The translations under genes and the position numbers were made by a program. A DNA stretch of 64,000 bases from NCBI GenBank assembly GCA_963838885.1, contig CAWITB010000055.1, positions 209,331 to 273,330 of the forward strand, read 5' to 3'. Positions 25,309-35,544 of this stretch are shown one piece after another. Origin of the DNA: JAICMB01 sp963838885 (lineage in GTDB: Bacteria; Acidobacteriota; Terriglobia; Bryobacterales; Bryobacteraceae). The stretch's first letter is position 1. Each line of letters begins with the position of its first letter. Below the pieces are notes generated by a model, which was given only the letters and a program-made list of their open reading frames with translations, was not told the DNA's origin and did not search any database.

Positions 25309-27102
25309 TCAACGACTCTCTTCCTTACCCATGTACAGCTCGCGAACCGCATCGCGATGATTCTCCAAAACCCGATTGCGGCGCACTTTCATGGTGGGCG
25401 TCAGCTCGCCATGCTCTATCGTGAAATCGCGCTCCAGAACGCGGAACTTGCGAATCTGCTCGAATGGCGCTAATTGCTTGTTGACCTTCGCGACGGTCTT
25501 CCGCACTTCAGCGACGACCGGCGGCGCGACGGCGATTTCGTTCCGCGGCCGCTGTTTGAATTCCTCCATGCCTTTTAGCGTTTCGGCGTTCATTACGTTC
25601 ACCGTAAACAGCGCGGTCACGTAAGGCAGACGGTCCCCAATCAGCAGGACCTGGTTGATGAGCGGCTCGGTCTTGAAAAGGCTCTCGATACGCGCGGGAT
25701 AGATCTTTTTACCGTTCGAGGCGACGATCAACTCCTTTTTCCGGCCTGTGATGTAGATATAGCCGTCCTGGTCGAACTCCGCGATGTCGCCGGTAGCGAG
25801 CCATCCATCGCGCAACACGAGAGCGGTGGAATCCGGATCATTGTAGTAGCCGGAAAACAGAGTGGGGCTCCTGGCGAGCAGCTCGCCATCCTCGGCGAGC
25901 CGCAGCTCGATGCCTGCGAGCGGCTTGCCGATGCTGCCGGGCTTGGGCCGGTCGAGTGGGTTCAGCGCCAGGACACCGCCTTCGGTCAACCCGTAGCCTT
26001 CAATGAGCGGCATTCCGATGGCCGCGTAAAATTCGGCGAGATCTTTGCCGAGCGGCGCCGCGCCCGATGCCGCGATGCGCAGCCGTCCTCCCAGGCGCTC
26101 GCGTATTTTCGAAAAAACGAGGCGGTCCGCGATCTTGAGCGCTCGGCGCATCCAGACGGGTACGGGCTGGCCGGCCTGCCTGCGGCGGCTGGCTTCCGAT
26201 CCCAGCCCGACGGCGCCATAAAACATCCTGCGGCTCACCGCGCCGCGCTTCTTGATTTCCGCCGAGATGCTCGCATAAATGCGCTCCCAGACGCGGGGCG
26301 GAGCGAGCAGGAAAGTCGGTCGGACGGTTTTGATCTCGTTTGGCAGGCGCGCCAGGCTTTCGGAAAACCAGACCTCCACGCCGAGCCGAATGGGGATCAG
26401 CTCGATGACAACGCGTTGCGCGATGTGCGCGGACGGGAGAAACGCGATGGTCGAATCGCCGGGGCGCAGCCTCAGCGCCTCGGGTCCCATATCGAGGTTC
26501 GCGACCACGGCGGCGTGCGAGGTCAGGCCCATTTTCGGCTCGCCGGTCGCTCCGGAGGTCATGTACAGAATGGCGGAATCGAGGGGCGTGAACTCGGACT
26601 GAATGCGGTCGAAGAGGCCGGGATCTTCGGCTAGGCCCCGGCGGCCCAATTCTCGCAAAGCGTCGAGCGTGAGAATTCCATCGCGTTCGCCGGTGAGCAG
26701 TATCCAGCGTAGGTCGAGCGCTTCGGTTGCCGCGGCAAGCATCGCGTCTATGGATTTCGGATTTTCGGCGAACGCCACGCGAGCGCCGCTGACGCGCAGA
26801 TTGTTGATTAGATCCGTGACGGGATAGGTGGTGTAGAGCGCGGCCGCGACTGCGCCGGCGGCCATGATTCCGAGGTCCGCCAGATAAAACTCCGCGCGCG
26901 TTTCCGAGTGTAGAGCTACGGAATCGCCTTTTTGGACGCCAATGCTCCGTAACCCGCAGGCGATTTCGCGCGCGGCATCGCGGTATTCGGGCCAGGTCCA
27001 GGTGCGGTATTGCCCTTTTCCGAGGGGCTGTTGTAATGCGGGAGCGTTGCCATAAGCGGCCGCGGCTTCGTCCAGGACCGCATACACGGTTCGGGGTTTC
27101 AT
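25309..27102 (-). CDS. Long-chain fatty acid-CoA ligase (AMP-binding)
   Basis: 597 aa acyl-adenylate-forming enzyme of the FadD15-like long-chain acyl-CoA synthetase group. The AMP-binding P-loop 'ILYMTSGATGEPKMGLTSH' is near residue 186. 'IEGYGLTEGGVLALNP', 'GWLATGDIAEFDQDGYIYITGRKKELIVASNGKKIYP' and the basic C-terminus are the remaining core motifs, all intact. 'ASNGKKIYPARIESLFKTEPLINQVLLIGDRLPY' is characteristic of the long-chain group with its extended lid. It activates fatty acids for beta-oxidation or lipid synthesis. It is convergent with the protoglobin operon. Confidence 0.92.
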   Translation of the reverse strand: MKPRTVYAVLDEAAAAYGNAPALQQPLGKGQYRTWTWPEYRDAAREIACGLRSIGVQKGDSVALHSETRAEFYLADLGIMAAGAVAAALYTTYPVTDLINNLRVSGARVAFAENPKSIDAMLAAATEALDLRWILLTGERDGILTLDALRELGRRGLAEDPGLFDRIQSEFTPLDSAILYMTSGATGEPKMGLTSHAAVVANLDMGPEALRLRPGDSTIAFLPSAHIAQRVVIELIPIRLGVEVWFSESLARLPNEIKTVRPTFLLAPPRVWERIYASISAEIKKRGAVSRRMFYGAVGLGSEASRRRQAGQPVPVWMRRALKIADRLVFSKIRERLGGRLRIAASGAAPLGKDLAEFYAAIGMPLIEGYGLTEGGVLALNPLDRPKPGSIGKPLAGIELRLAEDGELLARSPTLFSGYYNDPDSTALVLRDGWLATGDIAEFDQDGYIYITGRKKELIVASNGKKIYPARIESLFKTEPLINQVLLIGDRLPYVTALFTVNVMNAETLKGMEEFKQRPRNEIAVAPPVVAEVRKTVAKVNKQLAPFEQIRKFRVLERDFTIEHGELTPTMKVRRNRVLENHRDAVRELYMGKEESR

Positions 27103-27229
27103 GGATAATTCTAGGATCGCATGGCCGCGCGCCCAAGGCTTTGGTGACGCTGCGGCGACACTGGACGCCTCTTGCCGCGCGCTTCGCCGTTGACCCCGCG
27201 GGTCCCGGCCCGGCGTCGTAATATATCCC

Positions 27230-28040
27230 GTGTACTTGCGCCCTGCCGCTCGTGGCTGTTCTGTTGAGCGGCTGCGTTTCCACTACTCCGCCCGGCGGCA
27301 TCGCGGTGCTATGGCGCGATCCTGGAGACGTTGCGGCCTTCGATTTCACTTACGGGAGCGGCGGTCCCGGGCTCCGGCCGCCTTTCCGTTGGAGCGGGAA
27401 CCATGCGCGGTACGAGCCCCAAGGTGTTCGCCGGCGATGCGGGCCGCCGCGAGTGGCGCATGAAGGGGGGCACGAGGTCCGCGCCGAGGCCTTCCGCACG
27501 CGCCTCCGGCATTCAAAGACAGGATATTCAGCAACGCTTCATTCGAGCGGTTTGGACCCGGCCTCAAATTTGCTGCCGACGACGGCCACGTGGGCCCTGG
27601 TCCTCCAGTCCCTTCGAGGGAACACCGCAAATAAACGGCCTGAAAATTCTAGTCAGGCTGGTTTCCGACTGGGATAACAAGGACGCGCGCAATTCGGTCC
27701 TGGCAGCGATCTCGGAATTTTGGAGCAGGACGGCGGGGCCTCCCGGCACCTGATCTATTTCGCCGATGATTGGGGCCGGTCGATGGGCAGATGGGGGCGC
27801 TCCTATGACAAACTCCGCTCGGCTACGGTGGCCAACATACGACAGATTTCATGTGGCGTCGGGCGTTGGGATCCAGCAGCCTGGCTTCCGCGCTATCTCG
27901 GGCGCGTCACCGAAGCGCAATTGCGCGCGGGATTGAGGGCCAGCGGCGCTTCGCCACAGGAGACGACTTGTTTACGCGGCGTTGCGGGCCCGCATCGGTT
28001 AACTGCGCGCGGCCGCGCCGAAGAAATCAGCCGAGATAGC
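27230..28040 (+). pseudogene. Multiply frameshifted lipoprotein gene (unnamed acidobacterial family)
   Basis: Pieces of one protein occur in several frames in the right order. A lipoprotein signal 'LPLVAVLLSGCVSTTPPGG' begins near 27243, with the likely GTG start at 27230 one frame away. It is followed by 'VLWRDPGDVAAFDFTYGSGG', then 'GREWRMK'-like and 'GHEVRAEAFRTRL' fragments, 'GLKILVRLVSDWDNKDARN', 'LIYFADDWGRSMGRWG' and finally 'YLGRVTEAQLRAGLRASGA'. I recognise the DWDNKD.R / DDWG..LGRWG / LGRVTD.Q pattern from intact hypothetical proteins of Acidobacteria, but cannot name a function. At least four shifts make this a pseudogene. Its end meets flgL convergently. Confidence 0.6.
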
Positions 28041-28932
28041 TGAAAAGGGTTTGTCGCGGAAGTTGCGCTTCGGCGGCCAATGCCGCCTGCTGCTCCGTCG
28101 AGGCCATTGTCAGCTGCGTGATGGCCTGAGTCTCGTCGGCGTCCTCGATCCCGCTCTGCTGCGTTTGCAGCGCCGTCGTGAGATTGGCAGCGTCGTTGGT
28201 CGCGCTGGCCACCTCGTCCTGAACGTTTCCGTAAAAAGCCAGCTGGTCGTTAAGGTATTGCGAGGAGGTCTGCAGATTGGAGATTGAAGAATTGATGCCG
28301 GTCTGGTCGTTGTTCAACAGCGCGGTGCGAAGATTGCTGAGCGTGGAGAAGACGTTGCTGGCGGGATTGGCGCTGTCGAATATATCTTGCGCGGTCAGCG
28401 AATCGGGAAACAGCGACCCGTCCGGAGCCTGCACTTGCCGCGTGGCCGCCGATCCCTGGTAGGCGCTCACCGGGTTGGTCTGCGTCAGATCGACGGTGTA
28501 GGGCTGCGTCTGGTCTGAATCCCCGCTGAAGACATAACGGGTCCCAACGCTGGTGTTCGCTACCCCAACCATCTGCTGGAGAATGCTCCCGACCTGGTCG
28601 GCAAGCTGGCTGCGCGTTGCCGCGCTTTGCGTGTTGGGTTGGCCTTGCGCGGCCAGCGACGAAGCGCTCTCCATGAGCGAGACGGAGTTCTGCAAGGCCT
28701 GCTCCGCGGTATCGCTCTCCGTCTTCACCTGCCCCAGATTCGATGCGATCTGCTGCGTTTGCGCCAGCTTCGAATTGACCTGCATGAGATTTGCGATGTC
28801 GGTGGGGTCGTCCGAAACAGTGCTGATCTTGAGTCCCGTCGTGAGCTGCTGCTGCGCCTGCTGTTCCCGTTGTTGTATGCGGTCCATTCCGCCGACGAAG
28901 ATCTGCGTGGCGGGATCGAAAAATTGAATCAT
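28027..28932 (-). CDS. flgL: Flagellar hook-associated protein 3
   Basis: 301 aa. FlgL joins the hook to the flagellin filament. The N-terminal coiled-coil 'QQREQQAQQQLTTGLKISTVSDDPTDIANLMQ' matches the flagellin/HAP3 D0-D1 domain, and the C-terminal 'LTTALQTQQSGIEDADETQAITQLTMASTEQQAALAAEAQLP' mirrors it. The central domain is short. Its ATG overlaps the flgK stop (ATGA). It is the last gene of flgM-flgN-flgK-flgL. Confidence 0.9.
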   Translation of the reverse strand: MIQFFDPATQIFVGGMDRIQQREQQAQQQLTTGLKISTVSDDPTDIANLMQVNSKLAQTQQIASNLGQVKTESDTAEQALQNSVSLMESASSLAAQGQPNTQSAATRSQLADQVGSILQQMVGVANTSVGTRYVFSGDSDQTQPYTVDLTQTNPVSAYQGSAATRQVQAPDGSLFPDSLTAQDIFDSANPASNVFSTLSNLRTALLNNDQTGINSSISNLQTSSQYLNDQLAFYGNVQDEVASATNDAANLTTALQTQQSGIEDADETQAITQLTMASTEQQAALAAEAQLPRQTLFSYLG

Positions 28933-30317
28933 GCGGAGGCTCCCTGGGGAATAATGTTGATCACTGTGTTCGTCAAACTGTCGAGCACCGAGATCAGCTC
29001 CGATGTGGCTTGATAGGCCCGTTGAAACGTAAGCAACTGCGCCGCCTGACCGTCCAATGTAACTCCCGAAATGTTGCTGCGCAGCGTCTGCGCCTGCGTC
29101 AGGAGTTGATTGTCCGACGTGGCGTTGGCATTGGCGTTGGAGATATCGGATCCAACCCGCCCCGCCAGATTGCCGTAGAAGGTCGCAAACGAGTATCCGT
29201 TTACAGGCGTGGAGCTTCCAAGCTGCGCCAGCGCCAGCGCGTTTCCGTTTCCACCCGGCGCGCCGGAAGCTGCCGCGGCGATCTGATCGGGCGTCAAAGC
29301 ATTGGTCGTCAGCGTTTGCGCCGCCCCCACGGTCGGATCGTAGGTGAACAAATCGGTCGAGGGCGCGTTCCCGTTCTCATCGACGCCGTTAGCGAGCGTG
29401 GTGTTGACCTGGTCGGCCACCGATTGCGCCAGCGTATTCAGGTCCGTCGTGTAGGACGGTATAGCAGTATTATTCACCTGCAGCATTCCGGCGAGCTGGC
29501 CGGTCTGGACCTCGGATGTGATATCGCGTCCCTGTGAATCGAGGATGGAGATCTGCCCCGAGGAGGAATCGGCTTCTATCGGCATGGACTGATCTCCCAT
29601 CACGAGCGGCGTTTGGCCGCCCAGATATACCGTCACCGAGCCGTCCGGCTGCTGCAAGGCTTTGAAATTAACGTATTGCGACAACTGCTCCAGATCGGAA
29701 TTCAACGACGCGTCGACGCCCGCGTCCACTTGCGATGTCGCGTTCGCAGCGCGGTGCGTGTTGATGGCCGCGATGTCGGCCGCCAGCGCGTTGATCGACT
29801 GCACCGTGCTTTGAGCCTGGTTTTGGATGGAACCGCTCGTCGATGCCAGCCCGGAAGCGGTGGCATTGAAGGCCTTCGCCACCTGCTGGGCCTGATTGAG
29901 CACCGCCTGCCGCGAGGCCGTATCGTTTGGATTCACGCTTAACTGCGAGAAGGCGCTCCACAGCGAATTGAGCGAGGAGGAGATGTCCGTACCGGTCCCG
30001 GTGGCGGAGGGCACCGTGAAATAGTTCTGAAGGCTGGTGAGGTCCGTCGAGACCTGCTGGTCGAAGCCGGTCTGAGACTGCTGTGTCCGCACCGATTCTT
30101 CCGCGAAAGCGTTGCGGGTGCTCTCCACTCCTCCCGAGGCAACACCTCCCGGCAGACCCACGGCAGGATCGAAGGGAAGCGCCGTGAACTGCTGCACCTG
30201 TTTGGCGTAATCCGGCGTCTGCGCGTTGACGATATTGTTCTCGGTCGTTTGGAGGGCCTGATTGTACACGCCCAGCGCGTTCGATGCGTTCACCAGCGAG
30301 GTCAGCAGATTACCCAT
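28929..30317 (-). CDS. flgK: Flagellar hook-associated protein 1
   Basis: 462 aa. FlgK sits between hook and FlgL. Characteristic N-terminus 'LVNASNALGVYNQALQTTENNIVNAQTPDYAKQ' (rod/hook family Asn-rich motif) and C-terminus 'GVTLDGQAAQLLTFQRAYQATSELISVLDSLTNTVINI' are both present. The central part is Ser/Thr/Asn-rich, as usual for an exported cap protein. It starts 3 bp from the FlgN-like gene. Confidence 0.93.
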   Translation of the reverse strand: MGNLLTSLVNASNALGVYNQALQTTENNIVNAQTPDYAKQVQQFTALPFDPAVGLPGGVASGGVESTRNAFAEESVRTQQSQTGFDQQVSTDLTSLQNYFTVPSATGTGTDISSSLNSLWSAFSQLSVNPNDTASRQAVLNQAQQVAKAFNATASGLASTSGSIQNQAQSTVQSINALAADIAAINTHRAANATSQVDAGVDASLNSDLEQLSQYVNFKALQQPDGSVTVYLGGQTPLVMGDQSMPIEADSSSGQISILDSQGRDITSEVQTGQLAGMLQVNNTAIPSYTTDLNTLAQSVADQVNTTLANGVDENGNAPSTDLFTYDPTVGAAQTLTTNALTPDQIAAAASGAPGGNGNALALAQLGSSTPVNGYSFATFYGNLAGRVGSDISNANANATSDNQLLTQAQTLRSNISGVTLDGQAAQLLTFQRAYQATSELISVLDSLTNTVINIIPQGASA

Positions 30318-30320
30318 GCA

Positions 30321-30728
30321 TCATCCTTCCATTTGCAAAAGCGGCCCCGGCCGCGCCGCGATCGCTCCCCCGCGCGTGTAGTCCACGGTTTCTATTTCCG
30401 CCGGCGCCAGCAAGCGCGCCAAGCCGCCGTAGAAAGAGGATGCGCCGCGCAGCAGCGCGTGTACCTGCCCCAGTTCCTGGCGAAACCCGGCCACCTCCGC
30501 TTCGAGGCCTCGCCGCGCTACCGCCAGGTCTATCGAAGGGCCTGCCTCGGCGCGAGGCCGCAGCAGCAAATCTTCGAGCAGCGCAAGAGAGTCGATGGCG
30601 ACGCGCAGGTGCGGCGCGCAGGAATCGAGGATCTCCGGCGTGGGATTGAGCAGCTTCTTGCGAACTACATTGATACTGCGGCGCGCCTGGCGGGCCGCTT
30701 CCATGTCCTTGGGGGCGCCCATTCTCAT
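30321..30728 (-). CDS. Putative FlgN-like flagellar export chaperone
   Basis: 135 aa. It sits between flgM and flgK, where flgN is normally found, and has the expected size and all-helical, Leu-rich composition ('LRVAIDSLALLEDLLLRPRAEAG', 'LEAEVAGFRQELGQVHALLRGAS'). FlgN chaperones FlgK and FlgL to the export gate. Sequence identity to named FlgN proteins is not obvious by eye, so the call rests largely on position and helicity. Confidence 0.6.
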   Translation of the reverse strand: MRMGAPKDMEAARQARRSINVVRKKLLNPTPEILDSCAPHLRVAIDSLALLEDLLLRPRAEAGPSIDLAVARRGLEAEVAGFRQELGQVHALLRGASSFYGGLARLLAPAEIETVDYTRGGAIAARPGPLLQMEG

Positions 30729-30741
30729 GCCGCGCCTCCCG

Positions 30742-31018
30742 CTACGCCGCCGCCCGTATGTGTTCGTCGATCAGGTTGCCGCTCAACGCCGCGGCGTCGA
30801 CCTGGTATCGCCCGGATGCAACCGCTGAAGACAGCTCCGTGACCTTCGCTGCCGCCTGTGCTCCGCCGGCGCTCAAAAGACTGCTCAAGGAAGAGAGCTG
30901 GGCGAGGTCGCTTCCCCCACTGCCCACCACTGGCGCGCGGTTATTACCCCCCGCCGGCGCCGTCGGAGCTATTGCGCACCGCTGGGATGCTTGCGGAATT
31001 CGAGTTTTGGACTTTCAT
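30742..31018 (-). CDS. flgM: Anti-sigma-28 factor FlgM, interrupted in a six-C run
   Basis: The downstream frame (62 codons) ends in 'LSSAVASGRYQVDAAALSGNLIDEHIRA', the conserved FlgM C-terminus that binds the flagellar sigma factor FliA. Upstream, ATG 31018 opens MKVQNSNSASIPAVRNSSDGAGGG and then meets TAATAA. Removing one base from the C run at 30947-30952 joins the two into a normal FlgM of about 91 aa. So either the run length was misread or the gene is off. FlgM holds back late flagellar genes until the hook is complete; flgN, flgK and flgL follow in the same operon. Confidence 0.78.
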
Positions 31019-31050
31019 GTTCGTGCGGGCTTTCGCCTCCTCACGATTGT

Positions 31051-31058
31051 TTATCGTC
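31051..31058 (-). promoter_or_regulatory. Possible sigma-28 -10 element upstream of flgM
   Basis: Read on the minus strand these bases are GACGATAA, one or two mismatches from the GCCGATAA -10 box of flagellar sigma-28 promoters, about 33 bases before the flgM ATG. A matching -35 (TAAA) at 15 bases upstream is not clear, so the call is weak. Confidence 0.25.
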
Positions 31059-31184
31059 CCCCTCCGGTCTTAGTAATAGGGGTAGGCGTAAAAAAGGTTC
31101 GCCCCAAGCGCGCCCGCGCGGCATTTCTTGCGCCGAAAACGCGATATTGGATACCATGTTCGCATTCGTTTGGGAGGGAGATTA

Positions 31185-34100
31185 ATGAAAACTGCGCTTT
31201 TGGCTGGTACTGCGATCTTTATTGCCGGACTTGGGGCAATCGCCCTTAGGGCGCAGGTCATCAGCGCCTCGGTGGAAGGGATTGTCCTCGATCCCACCGG
31301 CGCGGCCGTGCCCAACGCCAACGTTCGCGCCGTCAATACCTCGACCAATCTTGAAGTCCGCACTACGACCGCCGCGGACGGCCGCTACACTTTTCCCTCG
31401 CTCCCTCCCGGCGGCCCCTATAGCATCACGGTCGAAGCCGCCGGCTTCAACGCGGAGCAGCGCACCGGCATCACGCTCGACGTGAATGAGGCCGCGCGCA
31501 TCGATTTCACATTGAAAATCGGCGCGACCACCGAGACCGTGCAGGTCTCCGCCGCCGCGCCGCTGATCGAATCGACCACCGCGGCCATGGGCCAAGTGAT
31601 CAACAGCCAGAGTATCGTCAATCTTCCTCTCAACCAGAGAAATGCCTATTCTCTGGTCTTTCTCGCGCCGGGCGTCCAGGGAGACGTCAGCTTCACGTAC
31701 AACAGCGACAACTTCTCCATCAACGGGGGCCGGCCGGGCACCACCGATATCCTGGTCGATGGCATCCCCTCGGCGCCCAATCTGGCGAATCCCATCGTAG
31801 GCATTGCCGTTTTCCCTTCCGTGGATGGGGTGCAGGAATTCAAGGTCCAGACCAATACCTATTCCGCCGAATTCGGCCGCAGTGGAAGCGGCATCATCAA
31901 CCTGATCTTTAAATCCGGCACCAACCAGTTCCACGGCAGCGGCTACGATTTCCTGCGCAATTCCGACCTGGACTCGAACAGTTTCTTCTCCAACCTGAAT
32001 GGCGTTCCGCTCCCCAATTTCAAGCGCAACCAGTTCGGCGGGAGCCTGGGCGGGCCGGTTTATATTCCCAAGCTCTATAAGGGCAAAGACAAAACTTTCT
32101 TCTTCTTCGATTACGAGGGCCTGCGGCAGGGCAGCGCGGCGACCTTGCAAACCACCGTACCCACGGCGGCGCAGCGCAATGGCGATTTCTCCCACACCTT
32201 CAACTCTGCCGGCCAGCTTGTTACGATTTATGACCCCGAGACGACCGTGCCCCAAGGCTCGGGATACGTCCGGTCGGCCTTTCCCGGCAACGTGATCCCA
32301 CCCAGCCGCATGGATCCGGTGGGCAAGAACGTGGTCAATTATTATCCCCTGCCGAACCAGCCGGGCGCGGCCTTTTCTGGCGTGAATAATTATTACGTCG
32401 CCACGAACAATGTGCTGAACAGCAACTCGATCGACGCCAAAGTCGACGAGGTCCTCAGCGATAGGAGCCGCTTCTTCGTGCGTTATTCGCGCCAGGGTCT
32501 GGATAATCCCGCCCCGGCATATCTGTCCGGCGCCATCGCGGTGGCCCAGAACGCCCCCGATAACCAAGCCCAAACGAACAACAGCGCGGCCATCGATTAC
32601 ACCCTCACGCTCAGCCCTTCGGATCTGATCGAGGTCCGCTATGGCTTCGCCCGCATCAAGCTGAATTACAGGTCGCTCAGCCTGGGCTTCGATCCCACCA
32701 CGCTGGGCTTTCCCAGCTATATCGCGGCGAACGCGGACCACCTCCTCTTCCCCGGCATTGCGGCGGCCAACTATTACAGCCTCGGCAACCCCCAGCAGGG
32801 CGATACGCGAGATCCTGGCTTCGAAACCCATATATTGGCGGCTGAAAATACGCGCATCTTTTCCGCCCATACCCTGCGATTCGGAGTGGAGACCCGCCTC
32901 CTGCGCTCGAACGATACCGAATCCGGATCCTCCACCGGTAATTTCACTTTCACGAATGCCATCACGCAAGGCCCCAATCCGAATGCCGCGACCTCCACGG
33001 CCGGTAACTCCATCGCCTCCCTGCTGCTGGGCGTCGGCAGCGGGTCGATGCTGATCGACTCGAAGGATGATGCCACCCAAAGCCACTACTTCGCTGCCTT
33101 CGTTCAGGACGACTGGAAGGTGACCCGCAAGCTCACTCTCAACCTAGGGCTGCGCTGGGATCTCGACATTCCCCGTACCGAGCGCTATAACCGCATGGAG
33201 ACTTTCGATCCCTACATCCCCTCGCCGCTCGCAGCACAGACCGGGATCGCCGGGTTGCGCGGCGGCACGGTGTTCGTGGGCGTCAACGGCAACAGCCGCC
33301 AACAGTTCGATCCGCAATGGCACAACTTCAATCCCCGCTTCGGATTCGCCTATGAAGCCACCCCCAACACCGTCATTCGCGGAGGTTACGGCATCTTCTA
33401 TGCCGCCAGCCTGCGCATAGCCAATGCGACCATCGGGAACGAAGGTTTCAGCGCCTCCACCACCTACGCGGGAAGCCCTGACGGACTGACTCCCGCCGTC
33501 TATCTCGAGCAATCCGTTTCCGAATGGATTGAACCTGCCCACGGGCAGTTCCCAAGGGCTGCTCACAGGCATCGGAAGCTCTTTCGAGAATCCACTTACC
33601 GGCGACAACAAAGTTCCCTACTCGGAAAACTGGAATTTCGACGTTCAACGCCAGTTGCCCGGCGATATCCTGCTGGACGCCGCTTACGTCGGAAGCCATG
33701 GCGTGCACCTGAACATGGCGGGGGAAGGCAATTACAACATTGACCAATTGACCCCCAACGCCATCGCCCTCGGAACCAAGCTTCAGCAGAGCGTCGCGAA
33801 CCCATTTTACGGAATCATCACCACTGGTCCGGAGGCAGCCGCAACCGTCCCCCTCGCCTATCTGATGGCGCCCTTCCCGCAATTCACCACGGTTTACGCC
33901 TCCTTCCCCACTGGCGGCTACAGTGACTACAATTCCTTCCAGTTGAAGGTGGAAAAACGCTTCAGTCACGGCCTGACGACTCTGCTCTCCTTCACCGGCC
34001 AGAAGTTGATCGACGATTTTTCCCAACTTTCAAACGTCGGCAACAGCACCGGCGGCATTCAGAACATTTACAACGGGAAGGGCGAGCGGGCCGTATCTTC

Positions 34101-34662
34101 GAACGACCGCTCCCGCCGGCTAGTGATCAGCGGCACCTACGAATTCCCGCTGGGCCGCGGCAAAGCTTTCGGGAAAAACTGGAACCGCGCGATGGACGCA
34201 TTGATCGGGGGCTGGCAAGTCAACGGCATCTATAGCTATCAGACCGGCTTCCCTCTTTCCGTGACCGCTCAGAATACCTGCACCAATTGCGGGATCAATA
34301 CCCTGCGACCCAACAACAATGGCCAAAGCGCGGCGTTGAGCGGCCCCGTTTCCCAGCGGCTTAACGAGTATTTCAACACTTCCGTTTTCTCGCAGCCCGC
34401 CCCGTTCACCTTTGGAAACGCTCCGCGAACGCTGCCCGACGTGCGTGGCCCTTCCTCGGAGGACATCGATTTCTCCCTTTTTAAGATTTTTCATCCGCTG
34501 GAGCGCCTGAGTGTGGAGTTCCGCGCCGAAGCGTTCAACTTGCTCAATCAGGTTGTTTTCGGGTTGCCGAATGTCAGTCTGAACTCGAACCAGTTCGGCG
34601 TGATCAGCTCGCAGGCCAATAGTCCGCGCACGATCCAATTTGGATTGAAATTGCTCTTCTGA
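31185..34662 (+). CDS. Oar-like TonB-dependent receptor with carboxypeptidase-regulatory domain, one frameshift
   Basis: About 1,160 aa. Start is ATG 31185 behind GGGAGGGA. After a signal peptide, an Ig-like carboxypeptidase-regulatory domain spans residues ~30-110 ('VEGIVLDPTGAAVPNANVRAVN', 'SLPPGGPYSITVEAAGFN'). A plug domain ('NLPLNQRNAYSLVFLAPGV') and a large beta-barrel follow. The first frame continues to 33743, but the barrel resumes at 33508 in another frame ('SNPFPNGLNLPTGSSQG') after one extra G at about 33507. It ends with 'QFGLKLLF' at 34662. Oar-like receptors import or secrete large ligands in Acidobacteria. The barrel is otherwise intact, so the shift may be an error or recent. 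Confidence 0.88.
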
Positions 34663-34789
34663 TACGCCGCGAGCACCCGGGGATCCCATTCCGTGAGCTG
34701 ATGTCCCAGCGTCCATTGCGTATGCCCGATGTGGCGCGGTGCGCCGGAAGTTATTCGCCGGCCGCTGCCGCCATGCAGGGTCTCTATGT

Positions 34790-35350
34790 CAAGGACCGGC
34801 AGCACGCTTCGGGTCGCGGGAAATCTGGTTTTTCTAATGAATTCGGGAACTAAGGCTGAGGCGGTGACCGCCTATCGCAAAGCGTTATCCAGATTGCTCC
34901 CACGGTCCCGCTGCTCTTATTCGCCACTCTCGAGAGCAGATAGACGTCGCGCGGGAAGCCAGAGGGCAATTACGGCGCTATGCAACTTCTTCGGCGCGGT
35001 GGTATTATTTCTGAGCGCCATTGCTTTGTATGGTCTATTATCGTCGACGGTCGCGCAGCGCACCGCGGAAATCGCCGTGCGCATTGCGTTGGGAGCGCAA
35101 GGGCGAACGGTGCTGTGGATCGTCTTCTCCGAAGCGCTCCGGCTGCTGGGAGCGGGAGTCGTTGGGCGGCGCCGCGCTGTTCCTGGCGATGCGGTTCGTA
35201 CGAAACATGGTATACGGCGTGGCGGCGTTCGACCCGGTGGCATGGGCCGCAACCGCTGCTTCGCTCACCGTCGTAGTGCTTACCGCTGGACTGTTTCCGG
35301 CTCTTCGCGCCGCCTCCGTCGATCCCATGGAGGCTTTGCGCGCGGAGTGA
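34790..35350 (+). pseudogene. C-terminal remnant of ADOP/MacB-type FtsX permease
   Basis: Only the end of an acidobacterial ADOP permease remains. One frame carries 'GTKAEAVTAYRKALS', 'RAITALCNFFGAVVLFLSAIALYGLLSS' and 'VAQRTAEIAVRIALGAQGRTVLWIVFSEALRLLGAG'. Another frame, shifted near 35160, carries 'LFLAMRFVRNMVYGVAAFDPVAWAA' to 'LRAASVDPMEALRAE' and a stop at 35348-35350. The N-terminal MacB periplasmic domain is missing, and at least one additional shift lies near 34930. These permeases usually export compounds or remodel the envelope; this copy cannot. Confidence 0.75.
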
Positions 35351-35544
35351 CGCCGGCCCATCACATGAAAGGACGATTTCTGTGAGCGGCCAGCGGAGGA
35401 ACTCATCGTTACAGCAGTTCTGAGCCGAGGCGCGGAGTTTCGCCATGCAGTAAGGGCGTGAACTTCTGGAAAAGCCGTACCCAAAGCTGTTGCGTGGGCC
35501 CGGCGGAAACGCTTTGCCGGGAATTTACACAGTATAGAGGATCT

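Noticed and set aside
31182..33086. 634-codon minus-strand open frame opposite the Oar-like receptor
   Set aside because: Antisense shadow; Gly/Arg/Ile-rich composition and no domain, whereas the plus strand is a clear TonB-dependent receptor.
34663..34789. Minus-strand fragment 'GHTQWTLGHQLTEWDPRVLAAY' after the Oar-like receptor
   Set aside because: Looks protein-like but is short, has no start, and no family came to mind; could be a gene remnant but not supportable.
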